From NCBI RefSeq assembly GCF_015679265.1, contig NZ_CP064942.1, forward strand, positions 3,514,001 through 3,578,000: a stretch of 64,000 bases of DNA. Direction: 5' to 3'. The translations under genes and the position numbers were made by a program. This DNA comes from Pontivivens ytuae (lineage in GTDB: Bacteria > Pseudomonadota > Alphaproteobacteria > Rhodobacterales > Rhodobacteraceae). Below are positions 25,929 to 34,801 of this stretch, piece by piece (the first letter of the stretch is position 1; the number at the start of each line of letters is the position of its first letter). The notes below the pieces were generated by a model. That model had not been told where the DNA came from. It saw only the letters and a list, made by a program, of their open reading frames with translations, and searched no databases.

Positions 25929-25930
25929 AT

Positions 25931-25952
25931 CGTCCCCACGATTGGGGGGACG
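25931..25952 (-). promoter_or_regulatory. Hairpin next to the glycosyltransferase start
   Basis: CGTCCCC (25931-25937) faces GGGGACG (25946-25952). On the minus-strand mRNA the arm GGGGACG lies 2 nt before the ATG and is the only ribosome-site-like sequence, so it could modulate initiation. Two GTTAAC palindromes (25978-25983 and 25995-26000) lie upstream and may be regulator half-sites. Confidence 0.4.
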
Positions 25953-26009
25953 ATGGCCCTAGGAGAGTAAACAAAACGTTAACCACGACAAAAGGTTAAC
26001 GCGTGGAGT

Positions 26010-27164
26010 TCAGGCCGTGGTTTCTTCCTTCATCGACGCCGCGAAGCGCTCGAAGAGGTAGAAGCTGTCCTGCGGTCCGGGCGACGCCTCCGGGTGGTGC
26101 TGGACGGAGAAGATCGGCCGACCCTCGACCCGCAGACCACAATTCGTGCCGTCGAACAGGGACACATGCGTCTCCACTACGCCCGCGGGCAGCGTGCCGC
26201 CGTCCACCGCGAAGCCATGGTTCATCGAGGTGATCTCGACCTTGCCGGTCTCGATCTCCTTTACCGGGTGGTTCACGCCGTGGTGGCCGTGGTTCATCTT
26301 CACCGTCTGCCCGCCGAGCGCGAGGGCGAGCATCTGGTGGCCGAGGCAGATGCCGAAGATCGGAAGCTCGGTCTTGTCCATCAGCTCCCGGATCATCGGC
26401 ACGGCATACGCGCCGGTCGCCGCTGGATCGCCCGGGCCGTTGGAGAGGAACACCCCGTCGGGGCTTTGCGCCATCACGTCCTCGTAGGTCGCGGTCGCGG
26501 GCAGAACCGTCACCTCGCACCCGGCGGAGACCAGCGAGCGCAGGATGTTGCGCTTCGCCCCGTAGTCGATGGCGACGACCTTCGGCCCGCCGACCTGTCC
26601 GGCGGGAAAGCCCGTGCCCCACTCCCAGCGGCCATCCTCCCAGCGGTAGCTCTGCAGCGTGCTCACACCCTTGGCGAGGTCCGCGCCCTCCAGCCCCTCG
26701 AAGCCGCGGGCGGCCGCGACGAGCTTCTCGAGGTCGAACTGCCCGTCCGCCCGATGCTCCAGCGCGACATGCGGCATGCCCATGGTCCGGATCGCCCGGG
26801 TCAGCCGCCGTGTGTCGATGCCGCCGATCCCGATCCGCCCGGTCCGCCGCAGCCAGTCGGGCAGGGTGCCCACGGCGCGCCAGTTCGACGGCTCCGTCGG
26901 GTCCCACTTCACCACCATGCCCTTGGCGTAAGGCTGGCTCGCCTCCTCATCCTCGGGCGTCACGCCGGTATTGCCGATATGCGGGAAGGTGAAGGTCACG
27001 ATCTGCCCGTCATAGGACGGATCGGTCATCACCTCCTGGTAGCCGGTCATGGCGGTGTTGAAGCAAAGCTCCGCCGTCACCAGCCCCTCCGCCCCGAAGC
27101 CTCGGCCATGGAAGACGGTTCCGTCGGCGAGGACCAGGGCGGCGGTGGGGGCGGTGTCGGCCAT
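26010..27164 (-). CDS. carA: Carbamoyl-phosphate synthase small subunit
   Basis: 384-residue glutamine amidotransferase subunit that supplies ammonia to CarB for arginine and pyrimidine synthesis. The N-terminal domain has FNTAMTGYQEVMTDPSY. The class I amidotransferase domain has FLSNGPGDP, GICLGHQMLALALGG (nucleophilic Cys) and HHPEASPGP (His/Glu). I use ATG 27162-27164 rather than an in-frame TTG nine bases upstream, which would abut the ribosome site. carB is not in the window. A strong promoter is visible upstream. Confidence 0.95.
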   Translation of the reverse strand: MADTAPTAALVLADGTVFHGRGFGAEGLVTAELCFNTAMTGYQEVMTDPSYDGQIVTFTFPHIGNTGVTPEDEEASQPYAKGMVVKWDPTEPSNWRAVGTLPDWLRRTGRIGIGGIDTRRLTRAIRTMGMPHVALEHRADGQFDLEKLVAAARGFEGLEGADLAKGVSTLQSYRWEDGRWEWGTGFPAGQVGGPKVVAIDYGAKRNILRSLVSAGCEVTVLPATATYEDVMAQSPDGVFLSNGPGDPAATGAYAVPMIRELMDKTELPIFGICLGHQMLALALGGQTVKMNHGHHGVNHPVKEIETGKVEITSMNHGFAVDGGTLPAGVVETHVSLFDGTNCGLRVEGRPIFSVQHHPEASPGPQDSFYLFERFAASMKEETTA

Positions 27165-27199
27165 GGGGGACAACCTCTGACATGTGTGAAATCTGGCGG

Positions 27200-27228
27200 A
27201 AGCTACGGTGCTGCGCCCGTTGCGTCAA
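27200..27228 (-). promoter_or_regulatory. Promoter of carA
   Basis: On the minus strand TTGACG (27228-27223), a 17-bp spacer and TAGCTT (27205-27200). This is a good sigma-70 match, with an inferred start about 30 bp before the carA ATG. Confidence 0.65.
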
Positions 27229-27287
27229 GCGAAAGCGGTTTTGAAAAATATGTAATTATATCATATGGTTGAGCGATCCGGCGAGCG

Positions 27288-27316
27288 TTGCACGTCCCAG
27301 GCAGGCCCGGTATAGT
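27288..27316 (+). promoter_or_regulatory. Promoter of the yqeY-like gene
   Basis: TTGCAC (27288-27293), a 17-bp spacer, TATAGT (27311-27316), about 43 bp upstream of the ATG at 27359. Confidence 0.6.
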
Positions 27317-27358
27317 CGCCCGGTCCGCGAGAGGTCGGACGGCACAGACGGGGTTGCC

Positions 27359-27814
27359 ATGCTGCGTGAGCGTATTTCTGCGGCGATGAAGGAGGCGATG
27401 AAGGCGAAGGACAGCGGCCGGCTGTCGACGCTGCGCCTCGTGAATGCCGCGATCAAGGACCGCGACATCGCGGCCCGCAGCGACGAGGCGAGCGACGGTG
27501 TCTCGGACACGGAGATCCTCGCCATCCTCTCCAAGATGATCAAGCAGCGCGAGGACAGCGCGACCGCCTACGAGGAGGCCGGCCGGCTGGAACTGGCCGA
27601 GCAGGAGCGCGGCGAGATCGCGGTGATCGAGGATTTCCTGCCCCGTCAGCTCGACGATGCGGAGACGGAAGCAGCGATCAAGGCGGCCATGCAGAAGGTC
27701 GGCGCCAATTCCATCCGCGACATGGGCAAGGTGATGGCGGAGCTGAAGGCCACGCATCCCGGCCAGATGGATTTCGGCAAGGTCGGCGCGGACGTGAAGG
27801 CTCGGCTGGGCTGA
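27359..27814 (+). CDS. GatB/YqeY domain protein
   Basis: A 151-residue helical protein of the YqeY family, related to the tail of the GatB amidotransferase subunit and possibly able to bind tRNA. MLRERISAAMKEAMKAKD and STLRLVNAAIKDRD form the N-terminal bundle, IVAVIEDFLP-like EIAVIEDFLPRQL is the family hallmark, and MGKVMAELK lies at the end. The usual partner in many genomes is rpoD/dnaG; here it is divergent from carA. Precise function is not established. Confidence 0.9.
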   Translation: MLRERISAAMKEAMKAKDSGRLSTLRLVNAAIKDRDIAARSDEASDGVSDTEILAILSKMIKQREDSATAYEEAGRLELAEQERGEIAVIEDFLPRQLDDAETEAAIKAAMQKVGANSIRDMGKVMAELKATHPGQMDFGKVGADVKARLG

Positions 27815-27831
27815 CCTTTAGGTTGGCCGGA

Positions 27832-28055
27832 ACCGCCCCGGACCTGATCCGGGGCCGTGTGCCATCGTTTAGCACGCTCCTTCAGAAAGCGCTGCCGAAC
27901 ACGCCTAATCCCGAGCGGTCCCGGCGCTTCGGCCGGGACAGTTGTTCAGAGTACGAACCACCCCGGACTTGATCCGGGGTCTCTCAGTAGCGCGGTCCTC
28001 GTCGTCAGTAGACGGTGCGCCCTGGGCCTAAAGGTCCCGGCGCTGCGGCCGGGAC
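27832..28055. repeat. Four palindromes (families A, B, A, B) between yqeY-like and MFS genes
   Basis: Family A: ACCGCCCCGG..CCGGGGCCGT (27832-27858, one mismatch) and ACCCCGG..CCGGGGT around ACTTGAT (27960-27980). Family B: GTCCCGGC..GCCGGGAC at 27918-27939 and 28034-28055. They fill the 252-bp gap between two convergent genes, so some probably act as terminators. Confidence 0.8.
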
Positions 28056-28066
28056 GCGACGGCCCC

Positions 28067-29215
28067 TCACACCAGTCGGCGGCCCAGCAGGAACATCGCG
28101 ACACCCCCCAGCGCGATCAGGCCGAAGCTGGTGCCGAGCCCCAGCGCCGCGCCGCTGAAGCCCATCAGGACCGGCCCCACCAGGATACCGCCATAGCCCG
28201 TGAGGGCGACCGCTGCGACCGCCTCGCCGGAGCCGCCGCGCGCCTTCTTGCCCGCCTGCGAGAAGCCCAGCGGCGCCATCGGCCCGAGCCCCAACGCCAG
28301 CGGGACCATCGCGACCGCAGCCCAGATCGGCGTCGGGGCGAAGGCCATGCCGAGTGCTCCCACCGTCGCCAGCCCCGCCGCGATCCGTGCCGTCGTCACA
28401 GGCCCCAGCCGGTCCATCACCGCATCGCCCGCGAGCCGCACCGCGACCATGGTGAGCGCGAAGGCGGTGAGGACCCGTGCGCCCTCCGCCGTCGTGCCGC
28501 CCAGCCCCTCGCGCACATGCACGGCCGCCCAGTCCATCACCGCGCCCTCGGCGAGGAAGGCGATGGCGACAAGGGCTGCCACCGGTACCAGCGGGCCGCG
28601 GGGAATGGCGAAGAGCGCCGCGCGCGGGCCGCCTGCGCCCTGCGCACCGGGCGCCACGATCAGCGCAACGGCCACCGCAAGCACTCCGACCCCGACCACG
28701 GCGATCATGCCCAGATGCGGCGCGGGGGCGAGCCGGTCGGCCACCACGCCGGCCACCGCGGCCGCCAAGGCGAAGCCGATCGACCACGTCCCGTGCAGCA
28801 GCGACATGCGGGAGCGCGCGGCGCGCTTCTCCACCTCCGTCGCGTAGGCGTTCATCGACAGGTCCATTGAGCCCGCCACCGCGCCGAAGACGAAGAGTGT
28901 CGCCGCCAGCGTCCAGGCCGATGGCGCCAGCGCCAGCATCGGCAGCGGCGGGATCGCGAGCCCGGCGAGCACCAGCGTCACCCGTCCTGCGCCGAACCGG
29001 TCCGCCGCCCGCGCGGCAAGGCCGAAGCTCGACACCGCGCCGCAGGCCGCCGCCAGCAGCACCAGCCCTAGCGTCGCCTCGTCGAGCCCGAGTGAGAACT
29101 TGATGTCCGGGATCCGCGCCGCCCAGCTTCCGTAGAGCGCCCCGTTCAGCCCGAAGAGCAGCAGCGCCGCGCGCAGGCCCGTCGGCCGGGCGCCCGCCTC
29201 AGTCCGCGCCGCCAC
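28067..29215 (-). CDS. MFS transporter, YbjJ-like
   Basis: A 382-residue major facilitator protein with about twelve transmembrane helices. LLFGLNGALYGSWAARIPDIK at the first helix and SMDLSMNAYATEVEKR near helix 4 are characteristic of the YbjJ/FucP-like branch. The substrate is unknown. The 5' end overlaps the 3' end of the next upstream small membrane protein gene by 17 bp, so the two form an operon. Confidence 0.85.
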   Translation of the reverse strand: MAARTEAGARPTGLRAALLLFGLNGALYGSWAARIPDIKFSLGLDEATLGLVLLAAACGAVSSFGLAARAADRFGAGRVTLVLAGLAIPPLPMLALAPSAWTLAATLFVFGAVAGSMDLSMNAYATEVEKRAARSRMSLLHGTWSIGFALAAAVAGVVADRLAPAPHLGMIAVVGVGVLAVAVALIVAPGAQGAGGPRAALFAIPRGPLVPVAALVAIAFLAEGAVMDWAAVHVREGLGGTTAEGARVLTAFALTMVAVRLAGDAVMDRLGPVTTARIAAGLATVGALGMAFAPTPIWAAVAMVPLALGLGPMAPLGFSQAGKKARGGSGEAVAAVALTGYGGILVGPVLMGFSGAALGLGTSFGLIALGGVAMFLLGRRLV

Positions 29216-29456
29216 GGGAGGTCACCGCCCTGTCGAAAAGGCTGTTGAACCGCAGCCAGCCGAGCCACGCGCCCAGCGGCAGGCCGAAGCCGAGGATGGC
29301 GAGGTAAAGCGGGTTCATGCTGGCGAAGTCCGGCCCCAGATCGATCGCGCCGAAATAGGCGGCGATGCCGAGGCCGAAGAGCAGCGCTCCGGCCAGACCG
29401 CCGACGACAAGGCCTATGGCCACGAAAACGCGGGTCGCTTTCAGCATGGCAAGCAT
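29199..29456 (-). CDS. Small two-helix membrane protein
   Basis: An 85-residue protein with two hydrophobic stretches (residues ~9-35 and ~49-67) and short charged ends. The ATG follows AAGGCAGAAGCC, and the gene overlaps the MFS start by 17 bp. I do not recognise the family. It may be an accessory of the transporter. Confidence 0.65.
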   Translation of the reverse strand: MLAMLKATRVFVAIGLVVGGLAGALLFGLGIAAYFGAIDLGPDFASMNPLYLAILGFGLPLGAWLGWLRFNSLFDRAVTSRGGAD

Positions 29457-29577
29457 GGCTTCTGCCTTTCAACGAGGATGCGCGGTGTCGGATGCAGGTA
29501 AGCGCTCGGATCGCGCCATATCCGAGTCAGTGCCACAGCGCTTCGTCCGGCGCAATCGGCGCTTGCAGTCGGAGCGG

Positions 29578-30054
29578 TCAGTACGCCCGCACCAGCGCCC
29601 GCTCGAGATCCTCCTTCAGCGCCACCCGCTCTTCGGGGCTGAGGAAGGCGCCGAGCTCGATCTCCCTACCTGCGCCCTTCAGCGTCAGGTAGTTCTCGAT
29701 CTTTGCATCCTCGCGCAGTTGCACGCGGACCCAGTGCGGGTTTGCCTGCCAGTCGCGGGTAGTGCCGTCGGCCTCGATCCGCTCGACGGTGATGAGATCG
29801 GGCCAGATCCGCAGCTCTTCGCGCAGCCGCCGCTTGCGCTGGTTGTAGCGGACCATCCATCGGAACAGCAGGAACGCACCGCCGACGAAGGGGAGGAGGC
29901 CCCAGAAGACCGGTGTGCCGATGAAGGGCACGACCGGCAGCGCGAGGCCGAGACCGATCACCCAGGACATCACCTCGAACCCTTCGGCAGTCAGTGACTG
30001 GTGCGGCCAGAGGGTGAGCGAGAGGATCGGCTCGGACTGGCGGGTCTCAACCAT
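29578..30054 (-). CDS. DUF2244 integral membrane protein
   Basis: A 158-residue protein with two membrane helices (about residues 28-65) and a soluble C-terminal part containing WPDLITVERIEADG and ANPHWVRVQL, typical of DUF2244. DUF2244 genes usually sit near cytochrome oxidase genes in alphaproteobacteria, and here ctaD is two genes upstream. The ATG at 30054 is chosen because GGAGGG lies 6 nt upstream; it overlaps the stop of the upstream gene by 8 bp. Function unknown, perhaps oxidase biogenesis. Confidence 0.8.
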   Translation of the reverse strand: MVETRQSEPILSLTLWPHQSLTAEGFEVMSWVIGLGLALPVVPFIGTPVFWGLLPFVGGAFLLFRWMVRYNQRKRRLREELRIWPDLITVERIEADGTTRDWQANPHWVRVQLREDAKIENYLTLKGAGREIELGAFLSPEERVALKEDLERALVRAY

Positions 30055-30517
30055 GCGCATCCCTCCGGGCGAAACGAGTGAAGGCCGCAAGGCTGAGGCA
30101 GATGAGCGGCACGGCGATGACGACCACGTTCACGGCGCCGAAGATGCGGGCGGCCTCCTCGATCAGCGCTGGATCGACGAGGTTCTCCGTCCCGCCACGG
30201 CCCGCGACAAGGGCCGCGTGGTATTCCAGCGGCAGGTTGCTCAGGATCCAGGCGACACCGAAGGCCGCGAGCAGGCCGCCGCCGATCGCGTTCGCGAGGG
30301 CAGGGCGCAGCGCCAGTCCCTTCCGTGGCCAGAAGAGGGCGGCGATCGCCGCGGCCAGCGCCATCTGCACCTGGCCGTCGAGCTTGGAGGTCGCGCCGAT
30401 CAGCGCCGTCTCGCTCAGCGGCGGCACCCGGTCCGCCACGAACAGGCCATTCGCGACCAGTGCCGCGTTCAGCAGCACCAGCACCGTCACGATCTGCCAG
30501 AGAAGCTTGATGCGCAT
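30047..30517 (-). CDS. Hypothetical four-helix membrane protein downstream of ctaD
   Basis: A 156-residue protein with about four predicted membrane segments (near residues 5-28, 50-65, 75-97 and 127-147) and a periplasmic loop ADRVPPLSETALIGATSKLDG. I do not recognise a family. It overlaps the DUF2244 gene. A terminator separates it from ctaD, so it may be expressed partly on its own. Confidence 0.65.
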   Translation of the reverse strand: MRIKLLWQIVTVLVLLNAALVANGLFVADRVPPLSETALIGATSKLDGQVQMALAAAIAALFWPRKGLALRPALANAIGGGLLAAFGVAWILSNLPLEYHAALVAGRGGTENLVDPALIEEAARIFGAVNVVVIAVPLICLSLAAFTRFARRDAHG

Positions 30518-30535
30518 CTGAGCCGTTCCTGTCGC

Positions 30536-30564
30536 AAAAAGGGCCGGGGATCGCTCCCCGGCCC
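30536..30564 (-). terminator. Rho-independent terminator after ctaD
   Basis: On the minus strand a 10-bp stem GGGCCGGGGA/TCCCCGGCCC with a 4-nt loop, followed by TTTTT. It lies 22 bp past the ctaD stop. Confidence 0.85.
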
Positions 30565-30586
30565 TGATGATAGCATCCGGGACGCG

Positions 30587-32245
30587 TTAGTGCTTGTCGC
30601 CTCGGATCAGGCTCTCGTCCCACATCTCGCGGGTCGGGAGCTGCTCGAACGTGTGCTCGGGCGGCGGGTTGGGCAGTGTCCACTCCAGCGTCGGATCCGT
30701 GCCCTCTCCCCAGTACTTCGGCTCCTTCACGGCGCGCTTCACCCAGAAGGCATGCGCGATGACGCCGAGGAAGAAGAGGAACGAGGCGAAGGAGATGAAC
30801 GCGCCGATCGAGCTGACATAGTTCCAGAGCGCGAACTGCTCCGGGTAGTCGATGTAGCGGCGCGGCATGCCCTGACGGCCCAGGAAGTGCTGCGGGAAGA
30901 AGGTGATGTTCGACCCGATGAACATCATCCAGAAATGGATCTTGCCGCCGATCTCGCTGTAGGCGTAGCCCGTCATCTTCGAGAACCAGTAGTAGATCCC
31001 GGCGAAGATGGCGAAGACCGCACCCAGCGACATCACGTAGTGGAAGTGCGCCACGACGTAGTAGGTGTCGTGATAGGCCCGGTCGATGGCCGCCTGGCTC
31101 AGCACGATGCCGGTCACGCCGCCCACGGTAAACAGGAAGATGAAGCCGATCGCCCAGAGCATGGGCGTCGTGAACTGCACCGACCCGCCCCACATCGTCG
31201 CGATCCAGGAGAAGATCTTAACGCCGGTAGGCACCGCGATGACCATCGTGGCCATCATGAAGTAGGCCTGCTGCGAGGTCGACATGCCGACTGTGTACAT
31301 GTGGTGCGCCCACACGACGAAGCCGAGCGCGCCGATCGCGATCATCGCCCAGACCATTGGCATGTAGCCGAAGATCGGCTTCTTGGAGAAGGTCGCGACC
31401 ACGTGGGAGATGATGCCGAAGCCCGGCAGGATCACGATGTACACTTCCGGATGGCCGAAGAACCACAGCAGGTGCTGGTAGAGAACCGGGTCGCCGCCAT
31501 ACTCGGCCTGGAAGAACGCCGTGCCGAAGTTGCGGTCGGTCAGCAGCATGGTGATCGCGCCGGCCAGAACCGGCAGTGCCAGCAGGATCAGCACGGCCGT
31601 GACCATGATCGACCAGGCGAAGAGCGGTACCTTGAAGAGCGTCATGCCCGGTGCCCGCATGTTCAGGAAGGTCGTGATGATATTGATCGCCCCCAGGATC
31701 GACGAGGCGCCGGAGACGTGCACCGCGAAGATCGCAAGGTCAGTCGAGTAACCCGCTTCGGAGGTCGACAGCGGCGCATAGAGCACCCAGCCGATCCCCG
31801 ATCCGAGCTGTCCGTTGCCGCCCGGCGAGAATACCGACGCTAGCGCGAGCGCGGAGCCCGCGACGAACAGCCAGTAGGACAGGTTGTTGAGACGCGGGAA
31901 CGCCATGTCCGGCGCGCCGATCATGAGCGGCATGAAGTAGTTACCGAACCCGCCGAAGAGCGCAGGGATCACCACGAAGAACATCATAAGGATGCCGTGG
32001 GCGGTGATCATCACGTTCCAGATGTGCCCGTTGGGCGAGCCATCCTCCATCGTCATGTACTGGACGCCCGGCTCCATGAGCTCCAGGCGCATGTACACGG
32101 TGAACGCGACGGAAATGAAGCCCAGAAGGCCCGCCGTGATCAGGTAGAGGATGCCGATATCCTTGTGGTTCGTGGACATGAACCAGCGGGTGAAGAACCC
32201 CCGCTCGTCATGTGCGTCATCGGCATGGGTGGCCGCATCTGCCAT
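30587..32245 (-). CDS. ctaD: Cytochrome c oxidase subunit I (aa3-type)
   Basis: 552-residue catalytic subunit of the aa3 terminal oxidase: twelve transmembrane helices, heme a and the heme a3-CuB centre. Key segments are [17 protein letters not shown] (heme a ligand His), [17 protein letters not shown] (CuB His and cross-linked Tyr region), [10 protein letters not shown] (CuB ligands) and [15 protein letters not shown] (heme ligands). The ATG follows GCAGGAGACGTAAATC. Subunits II and III are not in the window. CtaA (5684) supplies its heme A. Confidence 0.96.
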   Translation of the reverse strand: MADAATHADDAHDERGFFTRWFMSTNHKDIGILYLITAGLLGFISVAFTVYMRLELMEPGVQYMTMEDGSPNGHIWNVMITAHGILMMFFVVIPALFGGFGNYFMPLMIGAPDMAFPRLNNLSYWLFVAGSALALASVFSPGGNGQLGSGIGWVLYAPLSTSEAGYSTDLAIFAVHVSGASSILGAINIITTFLNMRAPGMTLFKVPLFAWSIMVTAVLILLALPVLAGAITMLLTDRNFGTAFFQAEYGGDPVLYQHLLWFFGHPEVYIVILPGFGIISHVVATFSKKPIFGYMPMVWAMIAIGALGFVVWAHHMYTVGMSTSQQAYFMMATMVIAVPTGVKIFSWIATMWGGSVQFTTPMLWAIGFIFLFTVGGVTGIVLSQAAIDRAYHDTYYVVAHFHYVMSLGAVFAIFAGIYYWFSKMTGYAYSEIGGKIHFWMMFIGSNITFFPQHFLGRQGMPRRYIDYPEQFALWNYVSSIGAFISFASFLFFLGVIAHAFWVKRAVKEPKYWGEGTDPTLEWTLPNPPPEHTFEQLPTREMWDESLIRGDKH

Positions 32246-32669
32246 GATTTACGTCTCCTGCATCTTGCGGAAGGCAGCATAGCATCACGACTCGCGCGCA
32301 GGCGTGCATACCTTCGTCGACCGTGTGCTACTCGGGTTCTCGCGGGGGCTCAACCATTTCCGAGCATTTCCAGGTGCGACTGATGCTCGCGTTGCGGCGC
32401 CGATCCGCATCACCGGTTGTGACGCAGTTGTCACCCCGTCCTTCACGGCTTCTTGAGCACGGTTCGAAAAAAAGACCCACCCCAGTCTTGCCGAAACGAG
32501 AGACTGAAACATGTTTGCGGCGTCGCGCTGATGACAGTCCCGAAAGATAAATTTTCTGTTGCAGGAAGTTTATTTGAAACCCAACGTGGGACATGTGAGT
32601 TGTCACGGTACGACGGGGATGCCGGGATCGCGCTGATTTCGGGCTGTCGTGAAAACAGGAGAAACTAAA
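32246..32669. other. Spacer between ctaD and a small exported protein gene
   Basis: 424 bp between divergent genes. It must hold the ctaD promoter (minus) and that of the small gene (plus). It contains a G-A8-type run near 32465 and lower GC toward the right end. I see no gene, riboswitch or clear inverted repeat in it. Confidence 0.5.
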
Positions 32670-32936
32670 ATGAAGCGTTCGCTTATCGCTCTCACCGCCG
32701 CTGCAACCTTCGCCTCCACCGGCGTGTTCGCCGAGGCACACACTCAGTCGGCAATGGGCGTGGGCCTGACCATGTTCGAGGCTCTCGTGCAGTCCGAACT
32801 GGACAACATCGGCGTCGAAGCCGACGTGACCACCCTGACCCTCGGTCAGCTGGCTCTGATCCGCAACGTGCTCGAGGGCGACGGCTCGACCACGGACAAG
32901 CAGGAAGAAGTCGAAGCAATCGTGAACCAGCAGTAA
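32670..32936 (+). CDS. Small exported protein of unknown function
   Basis: 88 residues with a clear signal peptide (MKRSLIALTAAATFASTGVFA, cleaved near residue 21-23). The 65-residue mature protein is acidic, without cysteines, and ends QEEVEAIVNQQ; a helical TTLTLGQLALIRNVLEGD segment lies in the middle. The ATG follows ACAGGAGAAACTAAA and a strong terminator follows, so it is a self-contained highly expressible unit. I do not recognise it. Confidence 0.7.
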   Translation: MKRSLIALTAAATFASTGVFAEAHTQSAMGVGLTMFEALVQSELDNIGVEADVTTLTLGQLALIRNVLEGDGSTTDKQEEVEAIVNQQ

Positions 32937-32972
32937 GCGTTCCGTCGACCGTCTTTTCGGTCGAATGCTTTT

Positions 32973-33008
32973 ACGGCGCGGCGCCCCAGGGCCCGCGCCG
33001 TTTTCGTT
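32973..33008 (+). terminator. Rho-independent terminator
   Basis: ACGGCGCGG (32973-32981) and CCGCGCCGT (32993-33001) form a 9-bp stem followed by TTTCGTTT. It ends the small exported protein gene and faces the lipB 3' end. Confidence 0.8.
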
Positions 33009-33017
33009 TGGGTCATC

Positions 33018-33704
33018 CTAACGGACTGAGAGCGCGGTCTCTCGCTTGGGTGTGGTCGCATCGAAGACCTCCGCGAAGCTCTCCTTCAACGCCAGATCCA
33101 CGTCCTCCATCGTCACCGGCAGGCCCAGATCGACCAGCGAGGTCACCCCGTGCCCTCGGATGCCGCAGGGCACGATCCCGTCGAAATGGCTCAGGTCCGG
33201 CTCCACGTTGATGGAAATGCCGTGAAAGCTCACCCAGCGCCGCAGCCGCAACCCGATCGCCGCGATCTTGTCCTCCCGTGGGGTCCCATCGGGCAGGGGC
33301 GGTTTGTCCGGCCGCGCCACCCAGACGCCGACGCGCCCCGCGCGCCTCTCGCCCCGCAAGTTGAAGGCGGCGAGCGTGCGGATCACCCATTCCTCCAGCT
33401 GCCAGACGAAGGCGCGCACGTCGCGGCCTCGCTGCCCGACATCGAGCATCGCGTAGGCCACCCGTTGTCCAGGCCCGTGATAGGTGTACTCGCCCCCGCG
33501 CCGCGCCTCGTAGACCGGGAAGCGGTCGGGCCAGAGCAGATCCTCGGGCTTGGCACTGGTCCCCGCGGTGAAGAGCGGCGGATGCTCCAGCAGCCACACC
33601 GCCTCCTCCCCGTCACCGGCTGCAATACGGGCCACCTGCGCCTCCATCTCGGCCAGCGCGTCGGGGTAGGGGACGGGGCGGTCGGACCGTGTCCAGACGA
33701 CCAT
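33018..33704 (-). CDS. lipB: Octanoyltransferase (lipoate biosynthesis)
   Basis: 228-residue enzyme moving octanoyl from acyl carrier protein to lipoyl domains. Motifs: [24 protein letters not shown] with the catalytic Lys, [12 protein letters not shown], and [14 protein letters not shown] with the catalytic Cys. The open frame extends upstream, but MVVWTRSD at 33704 matches the usual N-terminus and has GGAG 7 nt upstream. Single gene, divergent from tRNA-Leu. Confidence 0.93.
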   Translation of the reverse strand: MVVWTRSDRPVPYPDALAEMEAQVARIAAGDGEEAVWLLEHPPLFTAGTSAKPEDLLWPDRFPVYEARRGGEYTYHGPGQRVAYAMLDVGQRGRDVRAFVWQLEEWVIRTLAAFNLRGERRAGRVGVWVARPDKPPLPDGTPREDKIAAIGLRLRRWVSFHGISINVEPDLSHFDGIVPCGIRGHGVTSLVDLGLPVTMEDVDLALKESFAEVFDATTPKRETALSVR

Positions 33705-33760
33705 CGGGAGGCTCCGCGAAAGAAAATGGGTGCGCATGACATATTCCGTCACTTCCCCCC

Positions 33761-33789
33761 TTCACAAGGTCTGGGCGCGTTGCTATACG
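33761..33789 (+). promoter_or_regulatory. Promoter of tRNA-Leu
   Basis: TTCACA (33761-33766), a 17-bp spacer, TATACG (33784-33789), 18 bp before the tRNA 5' end. Confidence 0.55.
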
Positions 33790-33806
33790 CCCGCCCACAC
33801 CACGAT

Positions 33807-33893
33807 GCGGTCGTGGCGGAATTGGTAGACGCGCAGCGTTGAGGTCGCTGTGGGGTAAAACCCGTGGAAGTTCGAGTCTTCTCGACCGCACCA
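33807..33893 (+). tRNA. tRNA-Leu (anticodon GAG)
   Basis: An 87-nt class II tRNA with an encoded CCA. The acceptor stem is GCGGTCG/CGACCGC. The D-arm contains AATTGGTAGACGC. The anticodon stem CAGCG/CGCTG encloses loop TTGAGGT, giving anticodon GAG. A variable arm of leucine type (TGGGGTAAAACCCGT) and the TTCGAGT T-loop follow. It reads CUC/CUU codons. Confidence 0.95.
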
Positions 33894-34084
33894 CCTTTCT
33901 AGGTGGAATAGATCAGCCGAGTTACCAGTTCGGCATACTGTATGACAGCAGTGCAAGCCTCGGCGATTTCTGTTTTGCTGCTTAACCGAATGCTACATGT
34001 TTGTGAGTTGTTGTTTCGGCTATGAGCAGACGACGCGCGCCATAGCTCGGTAGCTGTTAAGTCGCTTGGCGACTCAATAGGCTT

Positions 34085-34801
34085 TCACGACATAAGTTGG
34101 CGAACTGGGGCGAAGCGGTGCATGTCGTCGAAGGTGCAGAACTCCACCGGGCCGAGCGTGATCTGCTCCGGCAGCTCCTCCGCCGCGCGGCGGGAGGTGT
34201 CGAGCACGGTTTCGGCGTCTTCCGGACTGAGCCAGCGCAGCAGGTAGCCGAGCGTGATGTGGAAGTCGTAGCTGTCGTGGTCGGGCGCACGCAGGCCGAT
34301 GGCGTCCGAGAGGGTGTCGCGGGTGCGGCGCAGCCTATCCTCCTGCTCCGCGTCGGCACCGCTGACGGAGACCGAGAAGCCGCCGAAGATACCGAGCGGG
34401 CGGATCTGGAACGCCGTTGGCAGTGTCAGGGACGCTACCCGCGGTTCGATGTCGGTCGTCACGTCGTCGATCGCGGCGTCCGTGGCGAGATGCCCGGGCC
34501 AGCGCTCCAGGTCGCGTTCCGTCGCGATGACGCCCTGAAAGACCGTCATGTGAAAGCTCGCGGGCGGCAGGAAGGTGAAAGCGTCGGCGAGCGGTCCCGC
34601 CTTCAGGATGTCCTGCGCCCGAGCCAGGGCGGCATGTGCGTCGGAAGCCGGATCGACGTGGCAGAGGAAGGTGTTGCCGGGCGCGGGCAGCACCGCGCCA
34701 TCTGCCGAGAACTTGCGCCCGACCGCCGCCGGGCGAGGCCCGCCGGTTAGCCGGCCAGTCAGGTAGTCGCGCGCATAGGCGGGGTCGAGGCGGTCGCTCA
34801 C
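34085..34801 (-). CDS. DUF1868 protein (2H phosphodiesterase-like)
   Basis: A 238-residue member of the 2H superfamily with two H-x-T motifs, FHMTVFQG (about residue 83) and FHITLGY (about residue 181). GNTFLCHV near the N-terminus is typical of DUF1868. Such folds cleave cyclic or 2',5' phosphodiesters. The ATG overlaps the upstream ABC ATPase stop (ATGA), so it is the last gene of the importer operon. That context suggests it acts on an imported phosphodiester, which is inference. Confidence 0.8.
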   Translation of the reverse strand: MSDRLDPAYARDYLTGRLTGGPRPAAVGRKFSADGAVLPAPGNTFLCHVDPASDAHAALARAQDILKAGPLADAFTFLPPASFHMTVFQGVIATERDLERWPGHLATDAAIDDVTTDIEPRVASLTLPTAFQIRPLGIFGGFSVSVSGADAEQEDRLRRTRDTLSDAIGLRAPDHDSYDFHITLGYLLRWLSPEDAETVLDTSRRAAEELPEQITLGPVEFCTFDDMHRFAPVRQLMS

